The notes: a model not told the origin generated them from the sequence alone. A stretch of 64,000 nucleotides of DNA from Carbonactinospora thermoautotrophica (GCF_001543895.1 NZ_JYIJ01000017.1:186001-250000); one strand, 5' to 3'. Shown: positions 18,763 to 26,724, counted from the first letter of the stretch. A program made the numbers and translations.

Positions 18763-19014
18763 ATGACCGTCAACCCGCTCACCTGGCCGGAGTACGTGCC
18801 GACCGGTTACGCCCCGTCCCCGTGGGGCCTGCGGCGGGCGCAGCCGCTCACCCAGGCCAACGGCAGTGCCACGGTCGTCCTGGACGAGAACCAGACCGAT
18901 CGCTGGTGGTTCCTGGAGTGCGACCCCAACGGCCAGTGGGCCTTCGCCCAGGACAAGACCGGGATGCCGATCGCCGCCGCGTTCGCCGACCTCCTCACGG
19001 CAGGACGCGCCTGA
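18763..19014 (+). CDS. fusion of TgmA-like precursor N-terminus with TgmB ATP-grasp C-terminus
   Basis: An 83 aa protein. Residues 1-48 (GYAPSPWGLRRAQPL, ATVVLDENQT) resemble the ATP-grasp-modified RiPP precursors of the TgmA type. Residues from DRWWFLECDPNGQWAF to the end (GMPIAAAFADLLTAGRA) match the extreme C-terminus of TgmB-type ATP-grasp peptide maturases, which end in a form of FLECNPNGQW...IAAALADLL. So a tgmA-tgmB pair seems to have collapsed by an internal deletion of about 270 codons. ATG at 18763 has AAAGGAG. Whether the product is made or used is unknown; it cannot be a working ligase. It follows the XRE regulator, as tgm systems often do. Confidence 0.65.
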   Translation: MTVNPLTWPEYVPTGYAPSPWGLRRAQPLTQANGSATVVLDENQTDRWWFLECDPNGQWAFAQDKTGMPIAAAFADLLTAGRA

Positions 19015-19123
19015 CACCGCGACAGCACCCGCCACGACCGCCCGCGAAAGGCGGCCGTGGCGGGTTCATTTCGCGCGGGCGACCTCGGACAGCGTGCGGT
19101 GGGCACCGGCGCGCGAGGTCGAC
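18914..19123. repeat. left bracket repeat of the RiPP-like cluster
   Basis: About 200 bases made of the TgmB-like 3' end, a hairpin terminator, and the last 20 or so codons of an RNase H gene on the minus strand (ending ARAK, stop at about 19067). It matches 26722-26925 at roughly 85-90% identity by eye. The RNase H piece is cut off here, whereas the right copy continues into an intact gene. Confidence 0.8.
19028..19064. terminator. hairpin in the left bracket repeat
   Basis: Fifteen-base arms (19028-19042, 19050-19064) with one G-U type mismatch. It would once have separated converging tgmB and RNase H genes. Compared with the right copy at 26830-26865, both arms differ in a paired way (ACG/CGT here, ATG/CAT there). 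Confidence 0.65.
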
Positions 19124-19294
19124 GTTCCCCGACGGCCTTCGACCCACGGTGCCTTCAGTCGGGGGAAACGAGCAGATAATCCCATTACAAAAGCACTTGC
19201 CGACAAACATCCCGATTTCGGGAATAGTCTTGACCGAGGTCGCTACCCACGGCAAGACTTATCGCACAACCAGTGAACAGAGGGGGGAGTCATC
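19124..19294 (+). promoter_or_regulatory. upstream region of the RiPP-like operon
   Basis: This is lower in G+C than the surroundings and holds the perfect inverted repeat TCCCGA-TT-TCGGGA at 19210-19223, a possible operator, with TTGCCG at 19197 and TAGTCT at 19225 as imperfectly spaced promoter-like boxes. No other small gene with a good ribosome binding site is evident. Confidence 0.45.
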
Positions 19295-19411
19295 ATGGCG
19301 CAGCAGTCCGCGCGCGAAGCGGCCAAGCGTGATGTCCGGACCGCGCAGTCGTCCAAGAAGACGTGGCGTCGGCCGCAGTGGCGGGCGCGGAACGTCCGTA
19401 CGCACTGCTAG
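19295..19411 (+). CDS. 38 aa candidate RiPP precursor peptide
   Basis: MAQQSAREAAKRDVRTAQSS begins a 38 aa, very basic peptide that ends in NVRTHC; the second half holds two Trp, one Pro, seven Arg and a single, C-terminal Cys. ATG 19295 follows a strong GGGGGGAG at 5 bases. It is the first gene of an operon with a PqqD-like protein and two radical SAM enzymes, where a precursor is expected, and its stop lies 5 bases before the oxygenase start. Residues 1-20 would be the leader and the Trp/Arg/Pro-rich tail the core. I know no family match. A chance open frame cannot be excluded, but the ribosome binding site and the position argue for it. Confidence 0.6.
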   Translation: MAQQSAREAAKRDVRTAQSSKKTWRRPQWRARNVRTHC

Positions 19412-19416
19412 TTCCC

Positions 19417-20139
19417 ATGGTCGCCGGCCATCGCCAACTCAGCCGGCCGCACGTCGTCCACCCTGAGACCGACCGCGTACCTCCCGACACGTTTCCGGGG
19501 CAACCTGTTCTGCGCGTGGAGAATTTCTTCCGCCCTGATGTCGCAGACGCGCTGCTCCGCTTCCTAGCGTCCGCTGTCGAGTACGAACGGGTCGAGTACG
19601 GGGACCTGACATGTCTGTGGCGTGCGCGAAGACCGCTTGGCGAGGAGTACTTCGGGCCTCTCGTCATGCGGCAAGGGCAAGAACCAGATCCGCTCGCTCT
19701 TGATGCTCTGGCGGTGTTCGAGAGCGAGTGGTTTCTGCGCTGGCTGTCTCGTCTTACCTGCGTCGACGTTTGTTTCCTCCGACCGCCTACCCCATACCGC
19801 CTTGATCCAGGAGACCGGATCTGCCTGCACGATGACATGTCAGATCCGACGCATGCAGTGTCCGTCGCGCTGAATCTCACACCCGGCTGGCGTGCCGGTG
19901 ACGGCGGCGAGACGCGGGTAGGCCGAGTGACCGGGAAGTTTCCAGCACCGACTCCTGCCGATTGCCCGATCGACCTGCATCGGTGGGAGGTGGCATCGGA
20001 CAGCCAACTTCTGGTGCCGGTGTTCAACTCGATCCTGGTTCTGCGCTTGGGATACGAGTTCGCCCACGGGGTCGAGCCCGTCGCCGGCGACCGCTCTCGG
20101 TACTCGGTCACTACGATCTACGGCCATGCCCTTGCCTGA
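19417..20139 (+). CDS. 2-oxoglutarate/Fe(II)-dependent oxygenase
   Basis: A 240 aa protein with a jelly-roll dioxygenase pattern: HxD as HDD (His138, Asp140), a distal His (Ala-His217 in EFAHGVEPV) and Arg228 eleven residues later for the 2-oxoglutarate carboxylate. The RVENFFRPDVADALLRFL start is prolyl-4-hydroxylase-like. ATG 19417 directly follows the candidate precursor stop; an in-frame GTG at 19363, inside the precursor gene, is an alternative. Neither has a strong ribosome binding site. It probably hydroxylates the peptide or a precursor amino acid. G+C is visibly lower than in the flanking chromosome. Confidence 0.75.
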   Translation: MVAGHRQLSRPHVVHPETDRVPPDTFPGQPVLRVENFFRPDVADALLRFLASAVEYERVEYGDLTCLWRARRPLGEEYFGPLVMRQGQEPDPLALDALAVFESEWFLRWLSRLTCVDVCFLRPPTPYRLDPGDRICLHDDMSDPTHAVSVALNLTPGWRAGDGGETRVGRVTGKFPAPTPADCPIDLHRWEVASDSQLLVPVFNSILVLRLGYEFAHGVEPVAGDRSRYSVTTIYGHALA

Positions 20140-20161
20140 GGACGTTTGGGAAGGACAACGA

Positions 20162-20458
20162 GTGGAAGCTATGAGCAAGATCGCCCTTGCCTCGCACGTG
20201 GTCTGCCGGAACACCTCCGGCTCGCTGCGGATGCTGTTCGACCGGGACAAGGGCGTGATGTACGAGCTGAACGAGAGCGCCTCCTCGGTTGTGGGCCTGC
20301 TGGCCGAGAGGCCGCAGACGTTGGAGGAGCTGCTCGACGCATTGACGCAGGAGTACGACGCCCCACGCAACGTGCTCGCCGAGGACGTCGCGCTGCTCAT
20401 CGAGGACTTCCGCAACGCCGGGTTAGTCGAGGTCGAGACGGTCAACCGAGAGGCCTGA
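20162..20458 (+). CDS. PqqD family peptide-binding protein (RRE)
   Basis: A 98 aa winged-helix PqqD-like protein: MLFDRDKGVMYELNESASSV, then LLAERPQTLEELLDALTQEY and VALLIEDFRNAGLVEV, the usual three-strand plus helices arrangement. Members bind leader peptides and present them to a radical SAM enzyme. GTG 20162 has AAGGA at 6 bases; an ATG at 20171 or one at 20126 overlapping the oxygenase are alternatives. It ends one base before the SPASM radical SAM gene, its usual partner. Confidence 0.85.
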   Translation: MEAMSKIALASHVVCRNTSGSLRMLFDRDKGVMYELNESASSVVGLLAERPQTLEELLDALTQEYDAPRNVLAEDVALLIEDFRNAGLVEVETVNREA

Positions 20459-20459
20459 C

Positions 20460-21614
20460 ATGCTCACGGCGGAGGACTACCAGCTTCCCGAGCTCAAGAT
20501 CCCGATCTTGGTGCAGCTCGGCCTCACGTACCGGTGCAACCTGAAATGTTCGCACTGCTACGCCCTCTACCGAAGAGACCGCGACGAGTTCACGTTCGAT
20601 GAGGTCGAGCGCCTGACGGACGAGCTGTGCCAGGCGGGAAGCTGTTCGCTGGTGTATTCGCACGGCGAGAACATGATCCGCCGCGATTTTCACGACATCG
20701 CCGCCTTGTTCCGGGACCGCGGCTTCTACCAGACCCTGATGCTCAACGGGTACTACGTCCGCTCAGCCGAGGACGCCGTCCGGCTGAAGGAAGCGGGTAT
20801 CAACCGCGCGATGGTGTCGCTCGACAGCACCGACCCCGCCACCCACGACCGGGTCCGCGGCCGCCAAGGCGCCTTCCAGACCGCGGTACGGGCGTTGGCG
20901 CTGCTGAAGGAGGCGGGAGTTCCCACGGTCGGCTTTTCCACAACGATCGACACGCACAACTATGCCGACGTGGAGAAGATCGCGGCGTTCGCGGCCGAGC
21001 TGGGCGTGGACGCGGTGAGCTTCATGCAGAACCGCTACAACCGCAAGAACGTCTTCGACCGTTCGGTCTGGCCGCGCTACCGGGATGTATGCGCCCGGCT
21101 GTATGAGCTGATCCTGCGCTATCGCGGCCGCCTCGATGTCTACACCCACGACCCGTTCATGCTCACCCTGCTCGACGAGCGGCTGGACGATCCGCAGGAG
21201 CGAGCCGACTTCATCGGCGCGAACCTGTGCAACGTCGGAACGAGCATGGTCTCCATCGACCCGGTCGGGAACGTGACGGGATGCAACTTCATCGAGGAGA
21301 CGGTCGGCAACGTCCGCGAGGAGCCCTTCGCCGTGATCTGGGAGCGGCTGGTCGACCGGTACTCCGACGCCAAGGAGCCGCCCACCGGACCGTGCGTCAG
21401 CTGCTCGGTGTCGGGCTCGTGCATGGGCGGGTGCAAGGCGTTCCACTACAGCGGCAAGTACGACGAGCGGTGCGGTGCCCAGCGGTTCGGCGACGACCAG
21501 CCGCACGGGTTGCCCACGTCCCAGGTCACGATCAGCGCGCCAGAGCCGCAGCGCGCCCCTGGCGTGTTCTTGGGGATGCCGCGTCCCAGGGCACGGTCAA
21601 CGCGGGGGAAGTAG
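20460..21614 (+). CDS. radical SAM/SPASM domain peptide maturase
   Basis: A 384 aa enzyme. Cys26-x3-Cys30-x2-Cys33 in TYRCNLKCSHC bind the SAM iron-sulphur cluster. The C-terminal SPASM region has NLCNVGTS, VTGCNF, GPCVSCSVSGSCMGGC and ERCGA, enough cysteines for auxiliary clusters. With the PqqD-like gene immediately upstream this is the standard pair of a radical SAM RiPP pathway, forming cross-links, thioethers or epimers on a small peptide. The last 40 residues (Pro/Arg rich) look unstructured. Confidence 0.88.
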   Translation: MLTAEDYQLPELKIPILVQLGLTYRCNLKCSHCYALYRRDRDEFTFDEVERLTDELCQAGSCSLVYSHGENMIRRDFHDIAALFRDRGFYQTLMLNGYYVRSAEDAVRLKEAGINRAMVSLDSTDPATHDRVRGRQGAFQTAVRALALLKEAGVPTVGFSTTIDTHNYADVEKIAAFAAELGVDAVSFMQNRYNRKNVFDRSVWPRYRDVCARLYELILRYRGRLDVYTHDPFMLTLLDERLDDPQERADFIGANLCNVGTSMVSIDPVGNVTGCNFIEETVGNVREEPFAVIWERLVDRYSDAKEPPTGPCVSCSVSGSCMGGCKAFHYSGKYDERCGAQRFGDDQPHGLPTSQVTISAPEPQRAPGVFLGMPRPRARSTRGK

Positions 21615-21619
21615 GGGCG

Positions 21620-23008
21620 ATGCGCGTCTTGTTCGTCAATCCGCACTACACCTACGACCCCTTCACCCTGCTGCTGCATCCGTCCCTCGCCTACGGCTAC
21701 ATGGCCAACCAGCTCAAGGCGAGAGGCCACGACGTCGTCCACGCCGACCTGCCCTTCGAGGGGAACTCTCCGGAGCGGGTCGTGGATTATCTGGAGGACT
21801 ACCGCCCGGACATCGTGGGCGTGACCTGCGTGGCCCAGAGCTACTACCACGCCCTTCAGATCGCGCAGGTCGTAAAGTCCTGGAACCAGACGCTTCCTGT
21901 CGTCTTCGGGGGACCGCACGTGTCGTTCATCCCGTCCGAGTGTCTGGAGCGGCATCGGTGTGTGGACTTCGTGCTGCTCTTCGACGCCGAGCACAGCATG
22001 GCTGACTTGGTCGACGTCCTCGCCGCTGGTGGTGAGCCAGCCGGCCTGCGCAAGGTGCCGGGACTCGCCTACCGGGAAGGGCCGGCGGTACGGGTCACAG
22101 CGCCGGAGCCTCCCGCGAGCGACCTGGACCAGTACGGGATCCCCGACCGGTCGATCTTCGACATGGAGCGGTACCGGCGCTACGACTACGAGACCGTGGT
22201 GATGACTGCCCGCGGCTGCCCGAGCCGGTGCGCGTTCTGCTCCACCACGGCGGCCGGACGCGCGGCGCGCTGGCACAGCCCCCGTCACGTGGTCGACGAG
22301 ATGGAGCAGGTCATCGAGCTGGGGTTTGAGTCCATCTTCTTCGGGGACGACACGTTCTCCGGCAACCCCCGCCGCGCGATCGAGATCTGCGCCGAGATCA
22401 AGCGTCGCGGCATCGACATCCCTTGGACGAGCAACATGCGCGCCCAGGACGCGCGGCCGGAGGTGCTCGACGCGATGCGCGAGGCCGGCGCCTACCGCGT
22501 CTTCGTCGGGTTCGAATCCATCCAGACCCACACCCTGCACCTCGTGAAGAAGGGCACCTCGCCGGAGCGGCTGTACAAGACCGCACGTCGGATCATGGCC
22601 CACGGGCTGGAGCTGCATGCCTCGTTCATCGTCGGCGCGCCAGGAGACACCCACGAAAGCCTGGCCGCTACCCTGGACTACATCCGCATCGTCAATCCGA
22701 CGATCGCGACGTTCAACGTCATGGAGCCTCGGCCGGGCACGGACGTCTACCACAATCCCGCCAAGTACGGGATCACCATCCCCAATCCCTACTGGTACGA
22801 GACCACAGACTGGCTGGACCTGCCGGTTTGCCACACCGAGACACTCACGCAGGAGGAGATCCGTTCCTGGGTGCATCGCTGCTACGAGGAGTTCTGCAGC
22901 GCCGACTTCCGCTCGGAGGAGAAGATGTCGGCGCTCGAACCCGTGCGAGCCGCCTGGGACGCCGCGGCGGAATCCGTCCAGCGGCACCTGCCACTCCTGC
23001 CGGCGTGA
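21620..23008 (+). CDS. cobalamin-binding (B12) radical SAM enzyme
   Basis: A 462 aa protein. Residues 1-140 form a Rossmann-like B12-binding domain (MRVLFVNPHY, DIVGVTCVAQSYYHALQIAQ, PVVFGGPHVSF). The radical SAM core follows, with Cys200-x3-Cys204-x2-Cys207 (CPSRCAFCS), IFFGDDTFSGNPRR and VGFESI. Such enzymes often methylate unactivated carbons or rearrange rings. AGGGG precedes ATG 21620, five bases after the previous stop. In this cluster it could C-methylate the peptide or make a building block. Confidence 0.87.
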   Translation: MRVLFVNPHYTYDPFTLLLHPSLAYGYMANQLKARGHDVVHADLPFEGNSPERVVDYLEDYRPDIVGVTCVAQSYYHALQIAQVVKSWNQTLPVVFGGPHVSFIPSECLERHRCVDFVLLFDAEHSMADLVDVLAAGGEPAGLRKVPGLAYREGPAVRVTAPEPPASDLDQYGIPDRSIFDMERYRRYDYETVVMTARGCPSRCAFCSTTAAGRAARWHSPRHVVDEMEQVIELGFESIFFGDDTFSGNPRRAIEICAEIKRRGIDIPWTSNMRAQDARPEVLDAMREAGAYRVFVGFESIQTHTLHLVKKGTSPERLYKTARRIMAHGLELHASFIVGAPGDTHESLAATLDYIRIVNPTIATFNVMEPRPGTDVYHNPAKYGITIPNPYWYETTDWLDLPVCHTETLTQEEIRSWVHRCYEEFCSADFRSEEKMSALEPVRAAWDAAAESVQRHLPLLPA

Positions 23009-23018
23009 GCAGCCGAGG

Positions 23019-24035
23019 ATGAGCGCCCTCCGCGTCGGCATCATCGGCACCGGCCTGGCCGCCAACTCGCACGCCTTCGACATCCTCTCCAGCGACGATC
23101 TGGAACTCGCCGCGGTGTGCTCCCGGCGCCCGGAGCGCGCCGTTTCGTTCGCGGCGCGATTCGGCGCCGAGCATGTTTTCGCCTCTGTTGAGGAGATGCT
23201 TCGGTCCGGGGCGTGTGAGGCGGTTGTCGTGGCGGTGCCGCCACAGGTCGTCCTGGAGATCTCCCGGGCGGTCCTGGGGTACGGGTATCCGGCGCTTGTC
23301 GAGAAGCCGGTCGCGACCTCGACGCAGGCCCTCGACAAGCTGGCGGCTCTCGCCGAAGCCTCAGGAGCGCCGGCGGTGGTCTGCTTCAACCGGCGGTACC
23401 AGCGGCATGTGCGCGCGGCGGTGGAGGCCGTGAGGGCGGGAACCATCGGGTCCGTGCGCCGCTTCGCGGCCCGCTGGGTCGGCCCCTACGCCAGCCGGTA
23501 TGCCGCCGACGCGCCGACCTACCGATCCCAGGCACGGAACCGCCACGGGCTGTTGCCGGACACCGGCAGCCATATCCTCGACCTGCTCGTCTGGGCTCTC
23601 GACACTCCCTTGACCGTCGAGAACTGCGTCCTGAACCGCAACGAGCGCGGCGCGGATGTCGGCTTCACCGTCACGCTGCGCCTCGGCACCCAGGTACGCG
23701 CCTGCATCAGGGCCAGCGACGAAGCCAACCAGCGGACTGAGCAGCGCCGGGTCGAGTTCGAAGCCGACCACGGGGCGATCGTCGTGGGCGACGACGGCAC
23801 CGCCATCACGACCAGCGACCGCACGGAGTGGATTCCTGCCGAGGAGACCCACCGACCCGTGGACGACCTGGTCGCGCTTCACCACGGCGAACCAGTGCTC
23901 GGCGCGACCCTCCACGATGCTTTGAGGATCAGCCGGTTGCTCGTCGAGGCGTACGACTGTGCCGGTGCTTCTGGGGTCAAGCGGTGGGGACGGCCACGAT
24001 TCAAGCCGTGGGGAAGGTTGAACGGGTCATGTTGA
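23019..24035 (+). CDS. Gfo/Idh/MocA family oxidoreductase
   Basis: A 338 aa NAD(P)-dependent oxidoreductase. GIIGTGLAANSHAF is the Rossmann loop, VEKPVATS holds the conserved EKP lysine, and TGSHILDLLVWAL fits the catalytic D-x3-H region (DTGSH). Usual substrates are sugars, inositols or nucleoside-like compounds. It begins 10 bases after the B12 enzyme and overlaps the next gene by 7 bases (ATGTTGA), so it belongs to the operon. This enzyme suggests that part of the product is a small carbohydrate-like or amino-acid-like unit, not only a modified peptide. Confidence 0.85.
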   Translation: MSALRVGIIGTGLAANSHAFDILSSDDLELAAVCSRRPERAVSFAARFGAEHVFASVEEMLRSGACEAVVVAVPPQVVLEISRAVLGYGYPALVEKPVATSTQALDKLAALAEASGAPAVVCFNRRYQRHVRAAVEAVRAGTIGSVRRFAARWVGPYASRYAADAPTYRSQARNRHGLLPDTGSHILDLLVWALDTPLTVENCVLNRNERGADVGFTVTLRLGTQVRACIRASDEANQRTEQRRVEFEADHGAIVVGDDGTAITTSDRTEWIPAEETHRPVDDLVALHHGEPVLGATLHDALRISRLLVEAYDCAGASGVKRWGRPRFKPWGRLNGSC

Positions 24036-24607
24036 TCGTGGTCGAAGGGCCGTCGGGCGTGGGCAAGACGAGCCTGGCGCAGGCGCTGCCGGGCGCGGTC
24101 CACGTCTCTGAGACCGGAGCCTCCAGTCCCGCACCGTGCCTCGCCGACTTCACCCGCCACCATCTGCACTGCCTCGCCCCGATCGAACGGTTTCTCCTGT
24201 ACGCGGCTCGTACCGCCGTCAAGGCCCGCACGGCCGCGCGGACGCTCGCGGGCGGCAGCGGGATCGTCGTCGTGGATCGTTTCGAGGCGTCGCTGTACGT
24301 CCTCGGCACCGTCACCCTGCGGCTTGCCCCAGACTTCGTCACGGCTCTCCTCGGCGGGCACCTCGCCCACGGCCTGACACCCGACCTGACGGTCTTCCTC
24401 GACTGCGACTATCGCACCTATCGACAGCGCGCCGAACGCCGCGGTGACGGGTTGCTCCTGGACGCAGCCGGGTACGAGCAGCAGCGCAAAGCCTTCCGCC
24501 GGTGGTTCGAGCGGCAGGAGGCCCCGAGCCTGTGGGTGAACACGAGCGACCTCCCACTTGCCGAGCTCAGTCACAAGGTCCTCGCGAACATCGCGAGATG
24601 CCTATGA
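24029..24607 (+). CDS. thymidylate kinase-like P-loop protein
   Basis: A 192 aa protein. The Walker A loop GPSGVGKT lies at residues 7-14, VVVDRFEASLYVLG holds a DR(Y/F) element like that of dTMP kinases, and FLDCDYRTYRQRAERRGDG resembles the lid region. The lid and thymidine-pocket residues differ from housekeeping dTMP kinase, so the substrate may be another small molecule. The start overlaps the previous gene and the end overlaps the next (ATGA), so it is translationally coupled both ways. Confidence 0.75.
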   Translation: MLIVVEGPSGVGKTSLAQALPGAVHVSETGASSPAPCLADFTRHHLHCLAPIERFLLYAARTAVKARTAARTLAGGSGIVVVDRFEASLYVLGTVTLRLAPDFVTALLGGHLAHGLTPDLTVFLDCDYRTYRQRAERRGDGLLLDAAGYEQQRKAFRRWFERQEAPSLWVNTSDLPLAELSHKVLANIARCL

Positions 24608-25140
24608 CAGCTCCAGGGCGTTTCGTACTCACGGGCGGGCATGGGGTCGGCAAGAGCTCGCTGATCCGCGCGCTCGAAGCCCGAGGCGAGGCGGTTGCCT
24701 ACGAAGCGGCACAGGACGTGCGGCTGCGCCTTGAGGCGGAGGGTGTGCCCTTTCCCGCCGACCGGGACGACTTCGAGAGCCTATGCCTCGCGCTGCACCG
24801 GCAACGGGAGGAGCGGGCCAGAACGTGGGGCAAGCGGGTCTTCTTGGACCGCGGTGCCCCGGACCACCTCGTCTACGCCGAACTCGGCCACTGGCCGCTG
24901 TCATCCGAGGAGATCGAGTACTGCCTCGCGGCCCGCTACGACGCGGTCTTCCTCGTTCTCCCACACGAGCGAACAGCAGCGACGATGACCAAGAGCGAGA
25001 CTGTCTTTTCGGAACGACTGACGCGCGCGCTGCGCGAGATGTACGCCGAGCGGCTCGGCATGGTCGTCCATGAGGTGCCGCCGGGCACCCTCGCGCAGCG
25101 GGTACGCTGGGTTCTGGATCTGTGTACGAACGCCCGGTGA
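24604..25140 (+). CDS. AAA_28-like ATP-binding protein
   Basis: A 178 aa P-loop protein. FVLTGGHGVGKSSLIRAL (Walker A, residues 11-18), then a YEAAQDVRLRLEAEG helix, a VFLDRGAPDHLVYAEL element and VFLVLPHER as Walker B strand, match the AAA_28 (NadR/Ttd14-like) group of small kinases or GTPases. The start is coupled (ATGA overlap), with an ATG at 24598 also possible. Together with the kinase before it, it may phosphorylate a pathway intermediate. Substrate is unknown. Confidence 0.75.
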   Translation: MTAPGRFVLTGGHGVGKSSLIRALEARGEAVAYEAAQDVRLRLEAEGVPFPADRDDFESLCLALHRQREERARTWGKRVFLDRGAPDHLVYAELGHWPLSSEEIEYCLAARYDAVFLVLPHERTAATMTKSETVFSERLTRALREMYAERLGMVVHEVPPGTLAQRVRWVLDLCTNAR

Positions 25141-25411
25141 GGTGAACCTTAGTGGCTGACGCACTGCGCGGCCGGGCGTCCGGGTCGAGCAGGATGATTT
25201 TCGACGCTGCGAGCCGGAGCCCCCGGCGCATGACGGGCGCGCTGCCCACGCTGCAGGGCGCCAGGTGCCATGGCGGCGCGCGTCACCATACCTCCGTTCC
25301 GTCCGTCTGAGACGCGACGTTCATGCATACGGGGCAAGCTCGCTGTCGCTCATCCGCGCCACGCTCCACACTCGTGCCGTTCGACCCTGCGACTCTAGGA
25401 AGAGGACGACG

Positions 25412-26719
25412 TTGGCCGACCTGCTCCCTGTGAACCCGTATCGGGGCACTCGTGACTTCCTGCCGGAGGAGATGGCCGTCCGACAGGCCGTGTTCTCGAA
25501 GTTCTACAAGGTCATCGAAACCTACGGTTTCCAGCGATACGACGGCCCGCTGCTGGAGCCGGCGGAGATCTACGAGGCCAAATCCGGCCGGGAGATCGCC
25601 GACCAGCAGCTGTACACACTCACCGACCGCTCAGGCCGCCGGCTCGCGCTTCGGCCGGAGATGACCCCCTCGGTGGCGCGCATCGTGGCCCGGTTCGCGG
25701 GCCAGCTGGACTTCCCCTTGCGGTGGTACAGCCACGTCAACTGTTTCCGCTACGAACGCCCGCAGCGCGGCCGGGTCCGCGAGCACTGGCAGATCAACTG
25801 CGACATCTTCGGGTCGGAATCCGAGGTTTGCGAGATCGAGATCTTCGACCTCGTCCACGACCTCATGGCCGCCGTCGGCGCCACCCGGGAGCAGTACGTC
25901 CTGCGAGTGAACTGCCGGGTGATCGCCGAGTCGGCGATGCGCCACATCGTGGGTGTGCCCGAGGAGAGCCTGCCGCAGGTCTTCCAGGTCGTGGACCGGT
26001 GGGAAAAGGTCACCGAGGAAGAACGGGTCGCCGACCTCGCCGAGGCGGGTCTGGACGACAAGCGGATCGAACGGCTCAATGAGGTCCTCACCGGTGACGG
26101 CGGCTTCGTTGACGAGCTGCCGGCGGACGAACTGGCCGACTCCAACATCGCGAAGCTGCTCAAGCGCGACGAGCGCAATCTCTTCAAGTTCGACCCGCTG
26201 ATCATCCGGGCCTTCGAGTACTACACCTCGACCGTCTTCGAGGTCTTCGACACCGATCCCGTCAACCGCCGTTCCCTGTTCGGCGGCGGCCGCTACCGGG
26301 ACCTCGCCGGGCTGTTCACCACCCAGAAGATCCCCGGCATCGGCTTCGGGATGGGCGACGTCACCGTGCTCGATTTCCTTGAGACCCACGGCCTGCTGCC
26401 GACTCCCCGCATCGGCAGCGACGTCGCCGTCATCCCGGTCAAGGCGCAGCTGAACGAAGCGGCTCGCACGGTGACCCGCTCCCTGCGCGCAGCCGGGATC
26501 AAGACCATCCTTCCGCTGGTCGAACGCTCGCTGTCTGCCGAGATGAAGCGAGCCGGACGCAACGGCTGCCGCGCGGCCGTCATCATCGGTGAGAACGAGT
26601 GGCATCGCCGCGCCGTCACCGTGCGAGACATGCGCACCGGCGAGCAGTCCGAAGTGCCCTCAGATCAGGTCGTCGACCGGGTCACGCAGATTTTGCAAGC
26701 CGAACCGGGAACGGACTGA
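25412..26719 (+). CDS. histidyl-tRNA synthetase paralogue
   Basis: A 435 aa class II synthetase of the HisRS family: GTRDFLPEEM at residue 12, motif 2 FRYERPQRGRVREHWQINCD, the HisA-type element RAFEYYTSTVFEVF with its catalytic Arg, and GGGRYRDLAGLF. Motif 3 reads GIGFGMGDVTV, without the arginine normally found in GxGxER. The C-terminal anticodon-binding domain is present (DVAVIPVKAQLNEAA). TTG 25412 has GGAAGAGG upstream. It stands 271 bases after the AAA_28 gene, as the last gene of the cluster, and a housekeeping hisS should exist elsewhere. It may be a resistance copy, or make His-tRNA for peptide tailoring. The stop lies only a few bases before the right bracket repeat. Confidence 0.85.
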   Translation: MADLLPVNPYRGTRDFLPEEMAVRQAVFSKFYKVIETYGFQRYDGPLLEPAEIYEAKSGREIADQQLYTLTDRSGRRLALRPEMTPSVARIVARFAGQLDFPLRWYSHVNCFRYERPQRGRVREHWQINCDIFGSESEVCEIEIFDLVHDLMAAVGATREQYVLRVNCRVIAESAMRHIVGVPEESLPQVFQVVDRWEKVTEEERVADLAEAGLDDKRIERLNEVLTGDGGFVDELPADELADSNIAKLLKRDERNLFKFDPLIIRAFEYYTSTVFEVFDTDPVNRRSLFGGGRYRDLAGLFTTQKIPGIGFGMGDVTVLDFLETHGLLPTPRIGSDVAVIPVKAQLNEAARTVTRSLRAAGIKTILPLVERSLSAEMKRAGRNGCRAAVIIGENEWHRRAVTVRDMRTGEQSEVPSDQVVDRVTQILQAEPGTD

Positions 26720-26724
26720 CCGGA

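Noticed and set aside
18822-19466. Frame across the RiPP-like promoter region with LPTNIPISGIVLTEV
   Set aside because: No ribosome binding site at any start, it crosses the border of the duplicated flank, and it overlaps the better supported 38 aa gene out of frame.
22508-22525. TPsiC-like GGGTTCGAATCC
   Set aside because: It encodes VGFESIQ in the conserved part of the B12 radical SAM enzyme; no cloverleaf.
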